Shown: positions 1 to 9,416 of the stretch, in pieces | Position numbering within the stretch: the first letter of the stretch is position 1 | How the letters are laid out: each line of letters starts with the position of its first letter | From: Shewanella glacialipiscicola | Lineage (GTDB): Bacteria > Pseudomonadota > Gammaproteobacteria > Enterobacterales > Shewanellaceae | Direction of reading: 5' to 3' | NCBI RefSeq assembly: GCF_023283485.1 | Contig: NZ_JAKILU010000001.1 | Coordinates: 124,001-188,000 of the forward strand | DNA length: 64,000 nucleotides | Notes under the pieces: model-generated | The model's database searches: none | The model's input: only the letters and a program-made list of their open reading frames with translations | Told to the model about the DNA's origin: nothing | Program-made: the position numbers and the translations under genes

Positions 1-1922
1 ACCATCAAGGTTTCTCTTCTGATTTCGAAACGCCAGGTGGCAATGTGCATTTAGCACTGGCCTTTAACCCATCGCATCTTGAAATTGTTAACCCTGTGGT
101 GATTGGTTCTGTTCGTGCACGTCAAGACCGCCGCGGTTGCAAAGATGGCTTACAAGTTATGCCGATTACTATTCACGGTGACTCTGCAATAGCAGGTCAA
201 GGGATAGTACAAGAGACATTTAACATGTCTCAAACCCGTGGCTTTAAAGTGGGCGGTAGTATTCGCATTGTGGTGAATAACCAAGTGGGTTTCACTACGT
301 CTAACCATGCGGACGTGCGTTCGACTGAATACTGTACAGACATCGCTAAGATGGTTCAGGCACCGATTTTCCACGTAAATTCTGACGACCCAGAAGCGGT
401 AGCCTTTGTGTCGCAGTTAGCGGTTGATTATCGTAATGAATTTAAACGTGATGTGGTGATTGAATTAGTATGTTATCGCCGTCATGGCCATAACGAAGCT
501 GATGAGCCAAGTGCAACTCAGCCGCTGATGTATGCCAAAATCAAGAAGCACGCGACGCCACGTAAGATTTATGCCGACAAGTTAATCGCTGAAAATGTGA
601 TTGCTGCCGACGACGTCACTGGCTTAATCAACAATTACCGTGATGCATTAGATCAAGGTGACTGTGTGGTTAAAGAATGGCGTCCAATGACGAAACATTC
701 TGTTGACTGGACACCGTTTATCGGTCGTGAGTGGGATGAAACGTATCAAGCTTCTATGTCGGCTGAGCGTTTACAAAATCTGGCTGACAAAATAAGTTAT
801 GTACCAGAGAATCATCCAATACAGTCACGCGTTGCTAAGATTTATAGTGACCGAGTAGCAATGGCCAAAGGCGAGAGGCTACTCGATTGGGGCTTTGCAG
901 AAACATTAGCCTATGCCTCGATTGTTGAAGACAACAAACGCGTGCGCATTACAGGTCAAGATTCTGGCCGTGGTACTTTCTTCCATCGTCATGCGGTAGT
1001 GCACAATCAAAATGATGGCACGACTTACATGCCATTGCGCAATGTTAACGAAACACAAGGCCCGATTGATATTACTGACTCAGTATTATCTGAAGCGTCT
1101 GTATTAGCATTTGAATATGGTTATGCCACGACTGAACCTGGCGGTTTAACCATTTGGGAAGCGCAGTTTGGTGACTTTGCTAACTGTGCCCAAGTGGTTA
1201 TCGACCAATTTTTATCCTCGGGTGAACAGAAGTGGGGCCGTTTATGTGGTCTAACGATGCTGTTACCCCATGGATATGAAGGTCAAGGCCCTGAGCATTC
1301 AAGCGCTCGTTTAGAGCGTTTCTTGCAGATGTGTGCTAACCACAATATGCAAGTGTGTGTGCCTTCGACGCCTGCACAGGTTTACCATATGTTGCGCCGC
1401 CAAGTGGTGCGTCCTATGCGTCGACCTTTGGTCGTTATGTCTCCTAAGTCTTTGCTACGTCACCCATTAGCGGTTTCTAGCTTAGAAGAATTGGCAAACG
1501 GTAGTTTCCAAAACGTGATTGGTGAAATCGATACGTTGGAAGCCAGCAAGGTTGACAGAGTCGTATTCTGTAGTGGTAAAGTTTACTTTGAACTACTGGA
1601 AAAACGCCGTAAAGAAAATATCACTAACGTCGCGCTCATTCGTGTTGAACAGTTATATCCGTTCCCACATGATGAAATGCTGGCTGCTTTAGCGGATTAC
1701 CAACATGTGAAAGATTTTGTTTGGTGTCAGGAAGAGCCACAAAACCAAGGCGCTTGGTACTCTAGTCAACACCATTTCTGGGCCGCGATTCCTGTTGGTG
1801 CACAGTTAACTTATGCCGGTCGTGAAGCGTCAGCTGCACCCGCATGTGGTTACCCTGAGCTGCACGCACATCAGCAAGAATCTTTAGTGAACAGTGCCCT
1901 AAAATTGACCATTGCACTGTAG
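1..1922 (+). CDS. sucA: 2-oxoglutarate dehydrogenase E1 (SucA), 5'-truncated by the window edge
   Basis: This is the thiamine-diphosphate E1 component of the 2-oxoglutarate dehydrogenase complex, which decarboxylates 2-oxoglutarate in the TCA cycle and passes succinyl groups to SucB. The open frame runs from base 3 without a start codon, and its first residues (HQGFSSDFETPGGNVHLALA) sit in the middle of the SucA family, so the real start is upstream of the window. About 639 codons remain; E. coli SucA has 933, so roughly the first third is missing. The internal GTG at 45 is not the start. Family landmarks include NPSHLEIVNPVVIGSVRARQ, the ETQGPIDITDS region and LLPHGYEGQGPEHSSARLER. sucB follows after 31 bases, so the two are probably co-transcribed. 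Confidence 0.98.
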   Translation, partial: HQGFSSDFETPGGNVHLALAFNPSHLEIVNPVVIGSVRARQDRRGCKDGLQVMPITIHGDSAIAGQGIVQETFNMSQTRGFKVGGSIRIVVNNQVGFTTSNHADVRSTEYCTDIAKMVQAPIFHVNSDDPEAVAFVSQLAVDYRNEFKRDVVIELVCYRRHGHNEADEPSATQPLMYAKIKKHATPRKIYADKLIAENVIAADDVTGLINNYRDALDQGDCVVKEWRPMTKHSVDWTPFIGREWDETYQASMSAERLQNLADKISYVPENHPIQSRVAKIYSDRVAMAKGERLLDWGFAETLAYASIVEDNKRVRITGQDSGRGTFFHRHAVVHNQNDGTTYMPLRNVNETQGPIDITDSVLSEASVLAFEYGYATTEPGGLTIWEAQFGDFANCAQVVIDQFLSSGEQKWGRLCGLTMLLPHGYEGQGPEHSSARLERFLQMCANHNMQVCVPSTPAQVYHMLRRQVVRPMRRPLVVMSPKSLLRHPLAVSSLEELANGSFQNVIGEIDTLEASKVDRVVFCSGKVYFELLEKRRKENITNVALIRVEQLYPFPHDEMLAALADYQHVKDFVWCQEEPQNQGAWYSSQHHFWAAIPVGAQLTYAGREASAAPACGYPELHAHQQESLVNSALKLTIAL

Positions 1923-1953
1923 AAATAGACATTTTATAAAAGGATAGTTTTTC

Positions 1954-3144
1954 ATGAGTATCGAAATCAAGGTACCTGTACTACCAGAATCTGTTGCCGA
2001 TGCCACAATTGCCACTTGGCATGTCAAAGTGGGTGAGCAAGTTTCTCGTGATCAAAACCTGGTTGATATTGAAACCGATAAAGTGGTTCTTGAAGTGGTT
2101 GCGCCAGAAGATGGCTATATCGGTGAGTTTTTGTTTGAAGAAGGCGCAACTGTTCTGGGTGAACAAGTAATCGCTAAATTCATCGCTGGCGCCGTATCGG
2201 GTAAAGAAGTCACTAAAGCGCAAGCTGAAGCGGCAACCCCTATTGCTGCAACAAGCGATGAAAGCAGTGATGCATTAAGCCCATCAGTACGCCGTTTATT
2301 GGCTGAACACAATGTTGATGCCAGCAAAGTAAAAGGCACTGGTGTGGGTGGTCGTATTACCAAAGAAGACGTTGAAGCGTTTGTTAAGACAGCACCAAAA
2401 GCTACTGCATCAGCTGCCCCGGCAGTTGCGCCATTAGCGGCTGGTCGTAGCGAGAAACGTGTGCCTATGACACGTTTACGCAAAACCATCGCTAACCGTT
2501 TATTAGAAGCTAAAAACTCAACCGCTATGCTCACCACGTTTAACGAAGTGAACATGAAGCCCATCATGGATATCCGTAAGCAATACCAAGATATCTTTGA
2601 AAAGCGCCACGGTATCCGTTTAGGCTTTATGTCTTTCTATATCAAAGCCGTGACTGAAGCGCTAAAACGCTTCCCAGAAGTTAACGCGTCTATCGATGGC
2701 GATGACATCATTTACCACAACTATTTTGATATCAGCATTGCCGTATCAACGCCACGCGGTCTGGTAACACCAGTATTACGTGACACAGATACCATGAATT
2801 TAGCTGAAATCGAAAAAGCAGTCCGTGATTTAGCCTTAAAAGGCCGTGACGGTAAGCTGACAGTGGCAGACATGACTGGCGGTAACTTCACAGTGACTAA
2901 CGGTGGTGTTTTCGGTTCACTGATGTCTACGCCGATTCTTAACCTGCCACAAAGCGCGATTTTAGGCATGCATGCCATTAAAGATCGCCCAATGGCAGTC
3001 AATGGTCAGGTTGAAATCCTGCCCATGATGTACCTAGCACTCTCATATGACCATCGCATTGTTGATGGCCGTGAGTCTGTTGGTTTCTTGGTGGCGATTA
3101 AAGACTTCCTTGAAGACCCAACACGTCTGCTGCTTGATCTGTAA
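1954..3144 (+). CDS. sucB: Dihydrolipoyllysine-residue succinyltransferase (E2, SucB)
   Basis: E2 core enzyme of the 2-oxoglutarate dehydrogenase complex; it moves the succinyl group from E1 to CoA through a swinging lipoyl arm. In the 396 residues one sees an N-terminal lipoyl domain with the lipoylation lysine in ETDKVVLEV (Lys43), an Ala/Pro-rich linker, the peripheral E1/E3-binding domain at about 108-143 ([20 protein letters not shown]) and the acyltransferase domain from about 165. The active-site motif [10 protein letters not shown] places His367 and Asp371 near the C terminus. An AGGATAG ribosome site precedes the ATG. The length matches the usual 390-405. It lies between sucA and sucC, as in most gammaproteobacteria. 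Confidence 0.98.
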   Translation: MSIEIKVPVLPESVADATIATWHVKVGEQVSRDQNLVDIETDKVVLEVVAPEDGYIGEFLFEEGATVLGEQVIAKFIAGAVSGKEVTKAQAEAATPIAATSDESSDALSPSVRRLLAEHNVDASKVKGTGVGGRITKEDVEAFVKTAPKATASAAPAVAPLAAGRSEKRVPMTRLRKTIANRLLEAKNSTAMLTTFNEVNMKPIMDIRKQYQDIFEKRHGIRLGFMSFYIKAVTEALKRFPEVNASIDGDDIIYHNYFDISIAVSTPRGLVTPVLRDTDTMNLAEIEKAVRDLALKGRDGKLTVADMTGGNFTVTNGGVFGSLMSTPILNLPQSAILGMHAIKDRPMAVNGQVEILPMMYLALSYDHRIVDGRESVGFLVAIKDFLEDPTRLLLDL

Positions 3145-3196
3145 GACAACTCGATAAGAGATTGCGCTTAACGAAATAGCCAGACATACCCTCGTG

Positions 3197-3216
3197 ACTG
3201 GCCCAATTGGGCCAGT
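3197..3216. repeat. Perfect 20-bp palindrome between sucB and sucC
   Basis: The bases ACTGGCCCAATTGGGCCAGT form an exact inverted repeat with no spacer, in the 105-base gap between the sucB stop and the sucC start. As RNA it would fold into a GC-rich hairpin. It is followed by TGGATTTGATTAG rather than a T run, so it is not a classical terminator. It could be an mRNA stability or processing hairpin that separates expression of sucAB from sucCD, or a protein-binding site; the sequence alone does not decide. Confidence 0.75.
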
Positions 3217-3249
3217 TGGATTTGATTAGAAGTATACGGATAGATCATC

Positions 3250-4416
3250 ATGAATTTGCATGAGTATCAGGCAAAATCCCTATTTGCCGAATATGGTTTA
3301 CCAGTGTCAGAAGGTTTTGCATGTGATACAGCCCAAGAAGCTGTAGAAGCGGCAGGCCATATTGGCGGAAATTTATGGGTTGTTAAGTGTCAAGTACACG
3401 CAGGCGGCCGCGGTAAAGCAGGTGGCGTTAAAGTCACTGGCGATAAAGAAGAAATCAGAGCCTTTGCCGAACACTGGTTAGGCAAAAATCTGGTGACTTA
3501 CCAAACTGACGAAAAAGGTCAGCCAGTTGCTAAAATTTTAGTAGAAAGCTGCACTGACATCGCCAATGAGCTGTACTTAGGTGCGGTTGTTGACCGCGCG
3601 ACTCGTCGCGTTGTGTTCATGGCATCGACTGAAGGCGGCGTGGAAATTGAGAAAGTGGCAGAAGAAACGCCAGAACTCATCCACACAGCAATTATCGATC
3701 CGCTGACGGGCCCACAAGGCTTCCAAGCTCGCGATCTTGGCTTCAAGTTAGGTTTAAACCCAACGCAAATGAAGCAGTTCACTAAGATTTTCATGGGTCT
3801 GGCGAACATGTTCGTTGATCATGATTTTGCACTCTTAGAAATCAACCCACTGGTTATTACCACTGAAGGCAATCTGCATTGCTTAGATGGTAAAATTGGT
3901 ATTGATGGTAACGCTCTGTACCGTCAACCAAAAATCAAAGGCATGCACGATCCATCACAAGATGATGCTCGTGAAGCTCATGCGGCTAAGTTCGAACTAA
4001 ACTATGTCGCATTAGACGGTAACGTTGGCTGTATGGTTAACGGTGCTGGTCTGGCTATGGGTACTATGGATATCGTTAACTTGCATGGTGGCAAGCCAGC
4101 GAATTTCCTAGACGTTGGCGGCGGCGCGACGAAAGAACGTGTAGCTGAAGCTTTCAAAATCATTCTGTCTGACAGCAATGTGAAAGCGGTTCTGGTTAAC
4201 ATTTTCGGCGGTATCGTACGTTGTGACATGATCGCAGAAGGTATCATTGGCGCCGTTAAAGAAGTCGGCGTTAAAGTACCCGTTGTGGTTCGTTTAGAAG
4301 GTACTAACGCTGAACTTGGCCGTGAAGTATTAGCTAAATCAGGTCTTGATATCATTGCAGCGACCAGTCTGACTGACGCGGCTGAGCAAGTTGTTAAAGC
4401 TGCGGAGGGCAAATAA
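3250..4416 (+). CDS. sucC: Succinyl-CoA synthetase beta subunit
   Basis: Beta subunit of ADP/GDP-forming succinyl-CoA ligase, which makes nucleotide triphosphate from succinyl-CoA in the TCA cycle. It has 388 residues, the normal length. The N-terminal half is the ATP-grasp domain ([34 protein letters not shown]), and the C-terminal half is the CoA-ligase domain with [23 protein letters not shown] and [10 protein letters not shown]. The stop codon overlaps the sucD start by one base (TAATG), which implies translational coupling and equal subunit supply for the alpha/beta complex. Confidence 0.98.
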   Translation: MNLHEYQAKSLFAEYGLPVSEGFACDTAQEAVEAAGHIGGNLWVVKCQVHAGGRGKAGGVKVTGDKEEIRAFAEHWLGKNLVTYQTDEKGQPVAKILVESCTDIANELYLGAVVDRATRRVVFMASTEGGVEIEKVAEETPELIHTAIIDPLTGPQGFQARDLGFKLGLNPTQMKQFTKIFMGLANMFVDHDFALLEINPLVITTEGNLHCLDGKIGIDGNALYRQPKIKGMHDPSQDDAREAHAAKFELNYVALDGNVGCMVNGAGLAMGTMDIVNLHGGKPANFLDVGGGATKERVAEAFKIILSDSNVKAVLVNIFGGIVRCDMIAEGIIGAVKEVGVKVPVVVRLEGTNAELGREVLAKSGLDIIAATSLTDAAEQVVKAAEGK

Positions 4417-5288
4417 TGTCTGTCTTAATCAATAAAGATACTAAGGTAATTTGCCAAGGTTTCACTGGCGGTCAAGGTACATTCCACTCACAACAAGCTA
4501 TCGATTACGGTACGCAAATGGTGGGCGGCGTGTCTCCTGGTAAAGGCGGGCAAACGCATTTAGGTCTGCCAGTGTTTAACACGGTAAAAGATGCTGTAGC
4601 TGCTACTGGCGCGACTGCTTCTGTGATCTATGTACCTGCACCATTTTGTAAAGATGCCATTCTTGAAGCTATCGACGGTGGCATTGAGCTTATCGTATGT
4701 ATCACTGAAGGCATCCCTACGCTGGATATGCTGCAAGTTAAAGTGAAACTTGAAGAAACTGGCGTTCGCATGATTGGCCCTAACTGCCCAGGTGTTATCA
4801 CCCCTGGTGAATGTAAGATTGGCATCATGCCAGGTCACATTCACTTACGCGGCAAAGTGGGTATCGTTTCACGTTCAGGTACGCTGACCTATGAAGCGGT
4901 TAAGCAAACGACTGATGAAGGTTTCGGCCAATCTACTTGCGTAGGTATCGGTGGCGATCCAATCCCAGGTACTAACTTTATCGACGTATTGGAAATGTTC
5001 CAAAACGACCCACAGACTGAAGCGATCGTAATGATCGGTGAAATCGGTGGCAATGCTGAAGAAGAAGCGGCTGCTTACATCAAAGCACACGTAACTAAGC
5101 CTGTTGTGTCTTACATTGCTGGTGTTACTGCACCTGCTGGTAAGCGTATGGGCCACGCTGGCGCGATTATCGCTGGCGGTAAAGGCACTGCAGAAGACAA
5201 ATTTGCTGCATTAGAAGCAGCGGGCGTGACAACTGTCCGCTCGCTTGCTGATATCGGCAAAGCGCTGCGTATTCGCACTGGTTGGTAA
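4416..5288 (+). CDS. sucD: Succinyl-CoA synthetase alpha subunit
   Basis: Alpha subunit of succinyl-CoA ligase; it binds CoA and carries the phosphohistidine intermediate. The 290 residues include the N-terminal CoA-binding Rossmann part ([19 protein letters not shown]), the [20 protein letters not shown] stretch and the phosphorylated histidine in [16 protein letters not shown] (His247, matching the E. coli active site). The start overlaps the sucC stop by one base. A strong intrinsic terminator follows 22 bases after the stop, so this is the last gene of the suc block. Confidence 0.98.
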   Translation: MSVLINKDTKVICQGFTGGQGTFHSQQAIDYGTQMVGGVSPGKGGQTHLGLPVFNTVKDAVAATGATASVIYVPAPFCKDAILEAIDGGIELIVCITEGIPTLDMLQVKVKLEETGVRMIGPNCPGVITPGECKIGIMPGHIHLRGKVGIVSRSGTLTYEAVKQTTDEGFGQSTCVGIGGDPIPGTNFIDVLEMFQNDPQTEAIVMIGEIGGNAEEEAAAYIKAHVTKPVVSYIAGVTAPAGKRMGHAGAIIAGGKGTAEDKFAALEAAGVTTVRSLADIGKALRIRTGW

Positions 5289-5310
5289 GTTATTAAACCG
5301 TTCGATACTA

Positions 5311-5335
5311 AAAGGCGCTTAAGGCGCCTTTTTTA
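5311..5335 (+). terminator. Intrinsic terminator of the suc operon
   Basis: Stem AAGGCGC / GCGCCTT with a five-base loop, followed by six T residues. It begins 22 bases after the sucD stop. Confidence 0.9.
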
Positions 5336-5689
5336 TTGGGCTGAATTTGATTTATGTGACTTAGGCTTAATGAAATAGGATCAAGCTAACATTTTGAAGA
5401 CTAGATATTTTTCTTTATAAAGGTTAGATTGATGTTTCTCGGGGAGGCAATTGCTTTTATCTGTAGCGAGGGCCATCTCCAGTTGAACCCTTAACCGTAA
5501 TCTATATGATTATGGCTTCAGTGCTGTCTCATCAATAAATCTTTTATTCAATTATGTCACACGTTTGCAGCCATTGGCTGCGGGCGTATTTGTTTTATGG
5601 ATGCTTACTGCATTAAAGCAGGTAAGCCACGAAGTTGATGTTGGCCCAATAACCGGCTTAAACATCACGCTTTTTATGAGGGAAAGACT
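5336..5689. other. sucD-rnk intergenic region
   Basis: About 350 bases without a supportable gene. A short hairpin GCAGCC-ATT-GGCTGC lies at 5567-5581 but has no T run. A GAGGGA ribosome site at about 5678-5683 serves the rnk GTG start. I could not pick out a convincing promoter. Confidence 0.5.
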
Positions 5690-6097
5690 GTGAACACACC
5701 TAAAATTATTATTTCTGAAATCGATTTAGAAAGGCTAGAGCGATTATTAGAGTCACTCCCGGCAAATGCGTTTCCGGGTAAAACGGCATTAGAAGCGGAA
5801 TTAGACCGAGCTGATATTGTACCCGCAGCCCAAGTGCCTGCAAATGTTGTTACTATGAATTCGGAAGTTAAGTTTAGTGTTTCATCCAGTAATGAAACTT
5901 TTTGTTTGCGTTTAGTGTATCCCAAAGATGTTAATGGTGCGGGGACGATTTCAATCTTAGCCCCAGTAGGCGGCGCATTATTAGGGCTATCTCAGGGAGA
6001 TGAGATTGAATGGCCAGGACCGGGGGGGTCTGTTGTTAAAGTTCGTATTGAAGAGATATTGTATCAGCCTGAGCGTAGTGGTGATTTTCACCGTTAA
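5690..6097 (+). CDS. rnk: Nucleoside diphosphate kinase regulator Rnk (Gre-like fold)
   Basis: Rnk is a small cytoplasmic protein related to GreA/GreB that binds RNA polymerase; it was first described as affecting nucleoside diphosphate kinase levels. The 135 residues match the usual length. The N terminus is a short charged helical part (ISEIDLERLERLLESLPA) and the C-terminal half (from about 50) is the GreA/GreB-like domain, ending in ILAPVGGALLGLSQGDEIEW and a beta-rich tail. The start is GTG at 5690 with GAGGGA about six bases upstream. It stands alone, between the suc terminator and a GNAT gene. Confidence 0.93.
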   Translation: MNTPKIIISEIDLERLERLLESLPANAFPGKTALEAELDRADIVPAAQVPANVVTMNSEVKFSVSSSNETFCLRLVYPKDVNGAGTISILAPVGGALLGLSQGDEIEWPGPGGSVVKVRIEEILYQPERSGDFHR

Positions 6098-6189
6098 GCT
6101 TGCCTTGGCGTAGCGTCCCTGACTTTACGCCATTTTTTTGTGTGTTAATCATTGGCAGATTTTTAAAACATCATTCTAGAGGTATAGCA

Positions 6190-6687
6190 ATGATTACTCA
6201 AACTAACCGCTTAATTATTCGACCATTTACGGAGCAAGATTGTGATGCGCTGTATTTGATGAACAGCAATCCGGCGATGCTGAAATATATCCCTACCGCC
6301 GCTTTTACATCACGCGAGCAGGCGGTTGAGTTATTTCATCAGGTGATCCAAGCTGATTACCAACAACATGGTTTTGGCCGTTGGGCGGTAGAACATAAGG
6401 CTGATAACAAGGTGATTGGCTTTTGCGGGCCTAAATTTTTGCCAGAATTTAATGAGGTCGAGTTAGGTTATCGTTATTTCCCAGAGTATTGGGGCACAGG
6501 GATTGGCACTGAGGCAGCATCTGCTGCATTAGCCGAATTTAAGCGCTTTGGGATTGAGCAGACGATTGCACTTATCTTAGAAGGGAATCTCTGCTCCGAA
6601 GGCGTGGCTAAGCGCGTAGGCATGCACTGGCGTGAGCAAAATGAGTTTATGGGACATAAAGTGAATATCTACGACAAGGTGTTATAG
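6190..6687 (+). CDS. GNAT-family N-acetyltransferase (RimJ/RimL-like)
   Basis: Predicted acetyl-CoA-dependent N-acetyltransferase of the RimJ/RimL type, 165 residues. The opening LIIRPFTEQDCDALYLMN is typical of the subfamily, and the acetyl-CoA-binding region reads YRYFPEYWGTGIGTEAASAA (about 97-116). The substrate cannot be inferred. An open frame extends back to 6100, but ATG 6190 follows an AGAGGTA ribosome site and begins exactly where the family similarity begins. A terminator shared with fur follows. Confidence 0.85.
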   Translation: MITQTNRLIIRPFTEQDCDALYLMNSNPAMLKYIPTAAFTSREQAVELFHQVIQADYQQHGFGRWAVEHKADNKVIGFCGPKFLPEFNEVELGYRYFPEYWGTGIGTEAASAALAEFKRFGIEQTIALILEGNLCSEGVAKRVGMHWREQNEFMGHKVNIYDKVL

Positions 6688-6713
6688 CGGTTTGCCTGTT
6701 CACATCGTCCAAT

Positions 6714-6740
6714 AAAAAACCAGCCTCAGGCTGGTTTTTT
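6714..6740. terminator. Bidirectional terminator between the GNAT gene and fur
   Basis: Stem CCAGCC-TCA-GGCTGG flanked by an A run on the left and a T run on the right, so it can stop transcription from both converging genes. Confidence 0.88.
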
Positions 6741-6768
6741 GTGTCTCGCTGATGAAAGCTGAAGTCGA

Positions 6769-7200
6769 CTACTCGTCGTTGTGTTCACAAGTATCATTGG
6801 TGCAGTGACCATAGAGATACAAGCTGTGATTGGATAACTTAATGTTATGTCTCTTGGCAATATCGTCTTGACGACGTTCAATCACGTCATCTGAAAACTC
6901 AATGACTTTGCCACATGATAGGCAAACTAAGTGATCGTGGTGGTGTTGAGTTGAGAGTTCAAATACGGCTTTACCACTTTCAAAATGGTGACGGCTGACA
7001 ATACCTGCATCGTCAAATTGATTTAATACGCGATAAACGGTAGCTAAACCAATCTCCTCACCTAAATCCAATAGTTTTTTGTACAAATCTTCTGCACTGA
7101 TATGTTGGTTTTCAGGTCCTTGCATCAGTTCTAGGATCTTAACTCGTGGCAGGGTAATTTTCAAACCCGCTTTTTTTAGCGCTTGATTTCCATCTGTCAT
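6769..7200 (-). CDS. fur: Ferric uptake regulator Fur
   Basis: Iron-sensing repressor: Fe(II)-bound dimers silence iron-acquisition genes. It has 143 residues with an N-terminal winged helix (recognition region around EEIGLATVYRVLNQFDDAG, 48-66) and a C-terminal dimerisation and metal domain. Metal ligands visible are the histidine cluster HHHDH (86-90), Cys93 and Cys96 (CLSC) and Cys133 and Cys138 near the end. The start ATG at 7200 gives the usual N terminus. It is monocistronic, converging on the GNAT gene. A TATAAT-like hexamer lies upstream on the minus strand at about 7252-7257, without an obvious -35 box. Confidence 0.98.
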   Translation of the reverse strand: MTDGNQALKKAGLKITLPRVKILELMQGPENQHISAEDLYKKLLDLGEEIGLATVYRVLNQFDDAGIVSRHHFESGKAVFELSTQHHHDHLVCLSCGKVIEFSDDVIERRQDDIAKRHNIKLSNHSLYLYGHCTNDTCEHNDE

Positions 7201-7453
7201 TGCTAATCTCTTGATTGCAGAACCAATAGGTTCATCCGTGTATAGTGTTTGTCATTATAGGGGCTTGGGTTGAAAACTTAAACCTTTGTTCTGGCTTTAT
7301 GGTCTTATATGCAGATAAATTGTGTCAATAGGCGTTAAATCACAATATTTTACGGTAATTCAAGCATAGTTTTTGTATGTTTATACCAAGGCATGATATT
7401 CACTATGGTTAACATCAGTGAGAATCATCCTAATAAAATAACAAGGAGTCAGC

Positions 7454-8185
7454 ATGTACCAGCAAATAGTCGTGTTAACTGGTGCGGGGATCTCTGCTGA
7501 GTCAGGATTACGTACCTTTCGTGATCAAGATGGTCTATGGGAAGAACATCATATTGAAGATGTGGCTACGCCTGAAGGTTATGAGCGTGATGCTGAACTG
7601 GTTGAGCGATTTTATAATAGTCGTTGGCAACAATTGCACAGTGGAACGGTTGTGCCTAATGCGGCGCACTTGGCCTTGGCAAAGCTAGAGGCGGAGTTTA
7701 CAGGCCAATTACTCATTATTACCCAGAATATTGATGATCTGCATGAGCGTGCGGGTTCACGACGTTTACTGCACATGCATGGCGAACTTTCTAAAGGGCG
7801 TTGTCCACGTTCGCGCCAGACATTTATTTTACGTGACCCTTTTGGTGCAAGTAATTGTTGTACATGCTGTATTCCTGCCCAGCGTTTACGGCCCCATGTG
7901 GTATGGTTTGGTGAAATGCCCTTAGGGATGGATAGCATCCACGATGCGCTAGATAACTGTGACTTATTTATCGCCATTGGCACTTCGGGTACTGTTTATC
8001 CAGCAGCAGGTTTTGTTGATGCGGCTAATCATCACGGCGCGCAAACGGTGGAAGTGAATATGATGGCGCCCGATAGACATTGTCAGTTTCAATATCATCT
8101 TACTGGTAAAGCGGGGGAGTTAGTGCCTAAGCTGGTTGATACTATTTTGGCAGGACAAGTGATTGGTAGTGAGTCGAGCTTATGA
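7454..8185 (+). CDS. cobB: NAD-dependent protein deacylase (sirtuin) CobB
   Basis: Sirtuin that removes acetyl and probably succinyl groups from lysines using NAD. Visible features in 243 residues: NAD-binding GAGIS (10-14), QNID (91-94), catalytic His109 in LHMHGE, and zinc-site cysteines 117 and 135/136/138/139. Tyr54 and Arg57 (YNSR) form the Y-x-x-R acyl-pocket pair that in SIRT5-like enzymes allows desuccinylation. The AAGGAG ribosome site at about 7441-7446 fixes the start. Its end overlaps the next gene by four bases (ATGA), implying coupled translation. Confidence 0.96.
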   Translation: MYQQIVVLTGAGISAESGLRTFRDQDGLWEEHHIEDVATPEGYERDAELVERFYNSRWQQLHSGTVVPNAAHLALAKLEAEFTGQLLIITQNIDDLHERAGSRRLLHMHGELSKGRCPRSRQTFILRDPFGASNCCTCCIPAQRLRPHVVWFGEMPLGMDSIHDALDNCDLFIAIGTSGTVYPAAGFVDAANHHGAQTVEVNMMAPDRHCQFQYHLTGKAGELVPKLVDTILAGQVIGSESSL

Positions 8186-8631
8186 GTGAGAAATTAGTGA
8201 TGATCATGCGCGGCTTGCCGGGCAGCGGTAAGTCACATTGGGTGGAGCGCTATATATTGTCTCTGCCTTTAGATAAAGCCATAGGTGTGCGGCAGCGCGG
8301 CGTATTTTCAACCGATAGCTTTTTCTATCAACAAGATACTTATCGTTTTGATGCGAAAAAGCTCCCTGAATATCACCAATGTAATTTAACCGGCTTTATT
8401 CAAGCACTTTCTTCAAGTGAACCTATCGTGATTTGTGATAATACTAATCTATGCCGCTGGGAATACATGGCCTATGAAGCCGCAGCCAAGGCTTTAGGTT
8501 ATCAAGTAAGAATTGTGCTTGTTGGTGAACCGAGTAATGTGGCGCATCAAGTGGAGTGTGCTGAACGAAACCGGCATAACGTTCCCTTGGCGCAAATTCA
8601 GCGTATGGCAAAGGTGTTTGAAGACTTTTAA
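8182..8631 (+). CDS. Small P-loop kinase / ATP-binding protein coupled to cobB
   Basis: 149-residue P-loop NTPase of the AAA_33 (zeta-toxin/polynucleotide-kinase-like) type. Walker A is GLPGSGKS at 11-18, an acidic STDSFF follows at about 43-48, and VICDNTNLCRWEY sits at about 83-95. The pattern resembles the kinase domain of N4BP2-like proteins and small nucleotide or polynucleotide kinases. The substrate is unknown. The ATG overlaps the cobB stop codon, so the two proteins are made together. No toxin or antitoxin partner is visible, which argues against a zeta-type toxin. Confidence 0.75.
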   Translation: MSEKLVMIMRGLPGSGKSHWVERYILSLPLDKAIGVRQRGVFSTDSFFYQQDTYRFDAKKLPEYHQCNLTGFIQALSSSEPIVICDNTNLCRWEYMAYEAAAKALGYQVRIVLVGEPSNVAHQVECAERNRHNVPLAQIQRMAKVFEDF

Positions 8632-8917
8632 CCGTAACGGCTATTATGTTCAAAGCTGCGATGTTTTACCCTATGTTACGCCCATTTATTACGTGTTAGC
8701 GCGTTTCAATACTTAACCCTATGCATAATCCTAAGCACACCTATCAGTGTGATATTTGTTTTATCTCTTTGCCGATGGAGCTTAAGCTTGATCCCAAAGG
8801 CAGTTTATTCACTTAAGTCAGCGTATAATATACAAGCTTATGTGAATAATGCTTAATAACTACAAGCATTTATATACACGATAGCGCGTAAACTCAATTA
8901 GGTAAGAGGAAAGGGTC

Positions 8918-9289
8918 GTGCTAACTAAAATTTTATTAACAGTCTTAGTGATTGCGGGAGCTTGGTTTTTGCTACTGAAGCGCACTCGTATCGTGCAACC
9001 TCAGGCAATTAACTTCACTGACAAGCCCTTGCACAACTGGTTGTTACACCGATATATTCTGACTGGAGTATTTGTAGTGCTCGGGCTGGGCTTATTGAGC
9101 TACAGTGTCTGGTATTGGCGCGATCAACATCAGGTTGTTACGGTCAGAATAGTGTCACCGAATGCGGACAATAATGGTGAGTATCGTGTGCGCAAGGGAG
9201 ATATTTCAGATTCTAAAATGGTAACGCTGGATGGTATCCATATTCGCTTTTCGACCCAAGAACGCTTGGCCATTATTGAAACGGATTAG
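8918..9289 (+). CDS. Small two-helix membrane protein upstream of corA
   Basis: 123-residue protein I do not recognise. It starts at GTG 8918 after an AAGAGGAAAGG ribosome site. Two hydrophobic segments are clear: about 2-20 (ILLTVLVIAGAWFLLL) and about 48-68 (ILTGVFVVLGLGLLSYSVW). A soluble C-terminal tail of about 50 residues (VTVRIVSPNADNNGEYRVRK) could form a small beta domain in the periplasm or cytoplasm. corA follows 127 bases later on the same strand, so a link to metal transport is possible but unproven. Confidence 0.75.
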   Translation: MLTKILLTVLVIAGAWFLLLKRTRIVQPQAINFTDKPLHNWLLHRYILTGVFVVLGLGLLSYSVWYWRDQHQVVTVRIVSPNADNNGEYRVRKGDISDSKMVTLDGIHIRFSTQERLAIIETD

Positions 9290-9416
9290 AGCACATTTAT
9301 TTTACTAAATAATCTTCCTCACCTTTTCATTGCCAGCTGATACGGTAAACTAGCGACAATTTTTTTAGCCTGCACTTAAGTCGAATCTTTAACTTAAGTT
9401 GTTTTCAGGAGGACAA

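Noticed and set aside
2115..2567. 150-residue open frame antisense to sucB
   Set aside because: It lies wholly inside sucB on the other strand, has Ala/Ser/Thr-rich low-complexity composition typical of reverse-complement shadows, and no ribosome site or family.
5567..5581. Hairpin GCAGCC-ATT-GGCTGC as a terminator
   Set aside because: No T run follows and no gene ends near it; the suc operon already has a strong terminator at 5311.
6100..6189. N-terminal extension of the GNAT gene from 6100
   Set aside because: The 30 added residues show no similarity to the family, and a ribosome site lies before ATG 6190.
8182..8631. P-loop kinase as a zeta-type toxin
   Set aside because: There is no adjacent epsilon-type antitoxin; the gene is coupled to cobB and the protein is smaller than zeta toxins.
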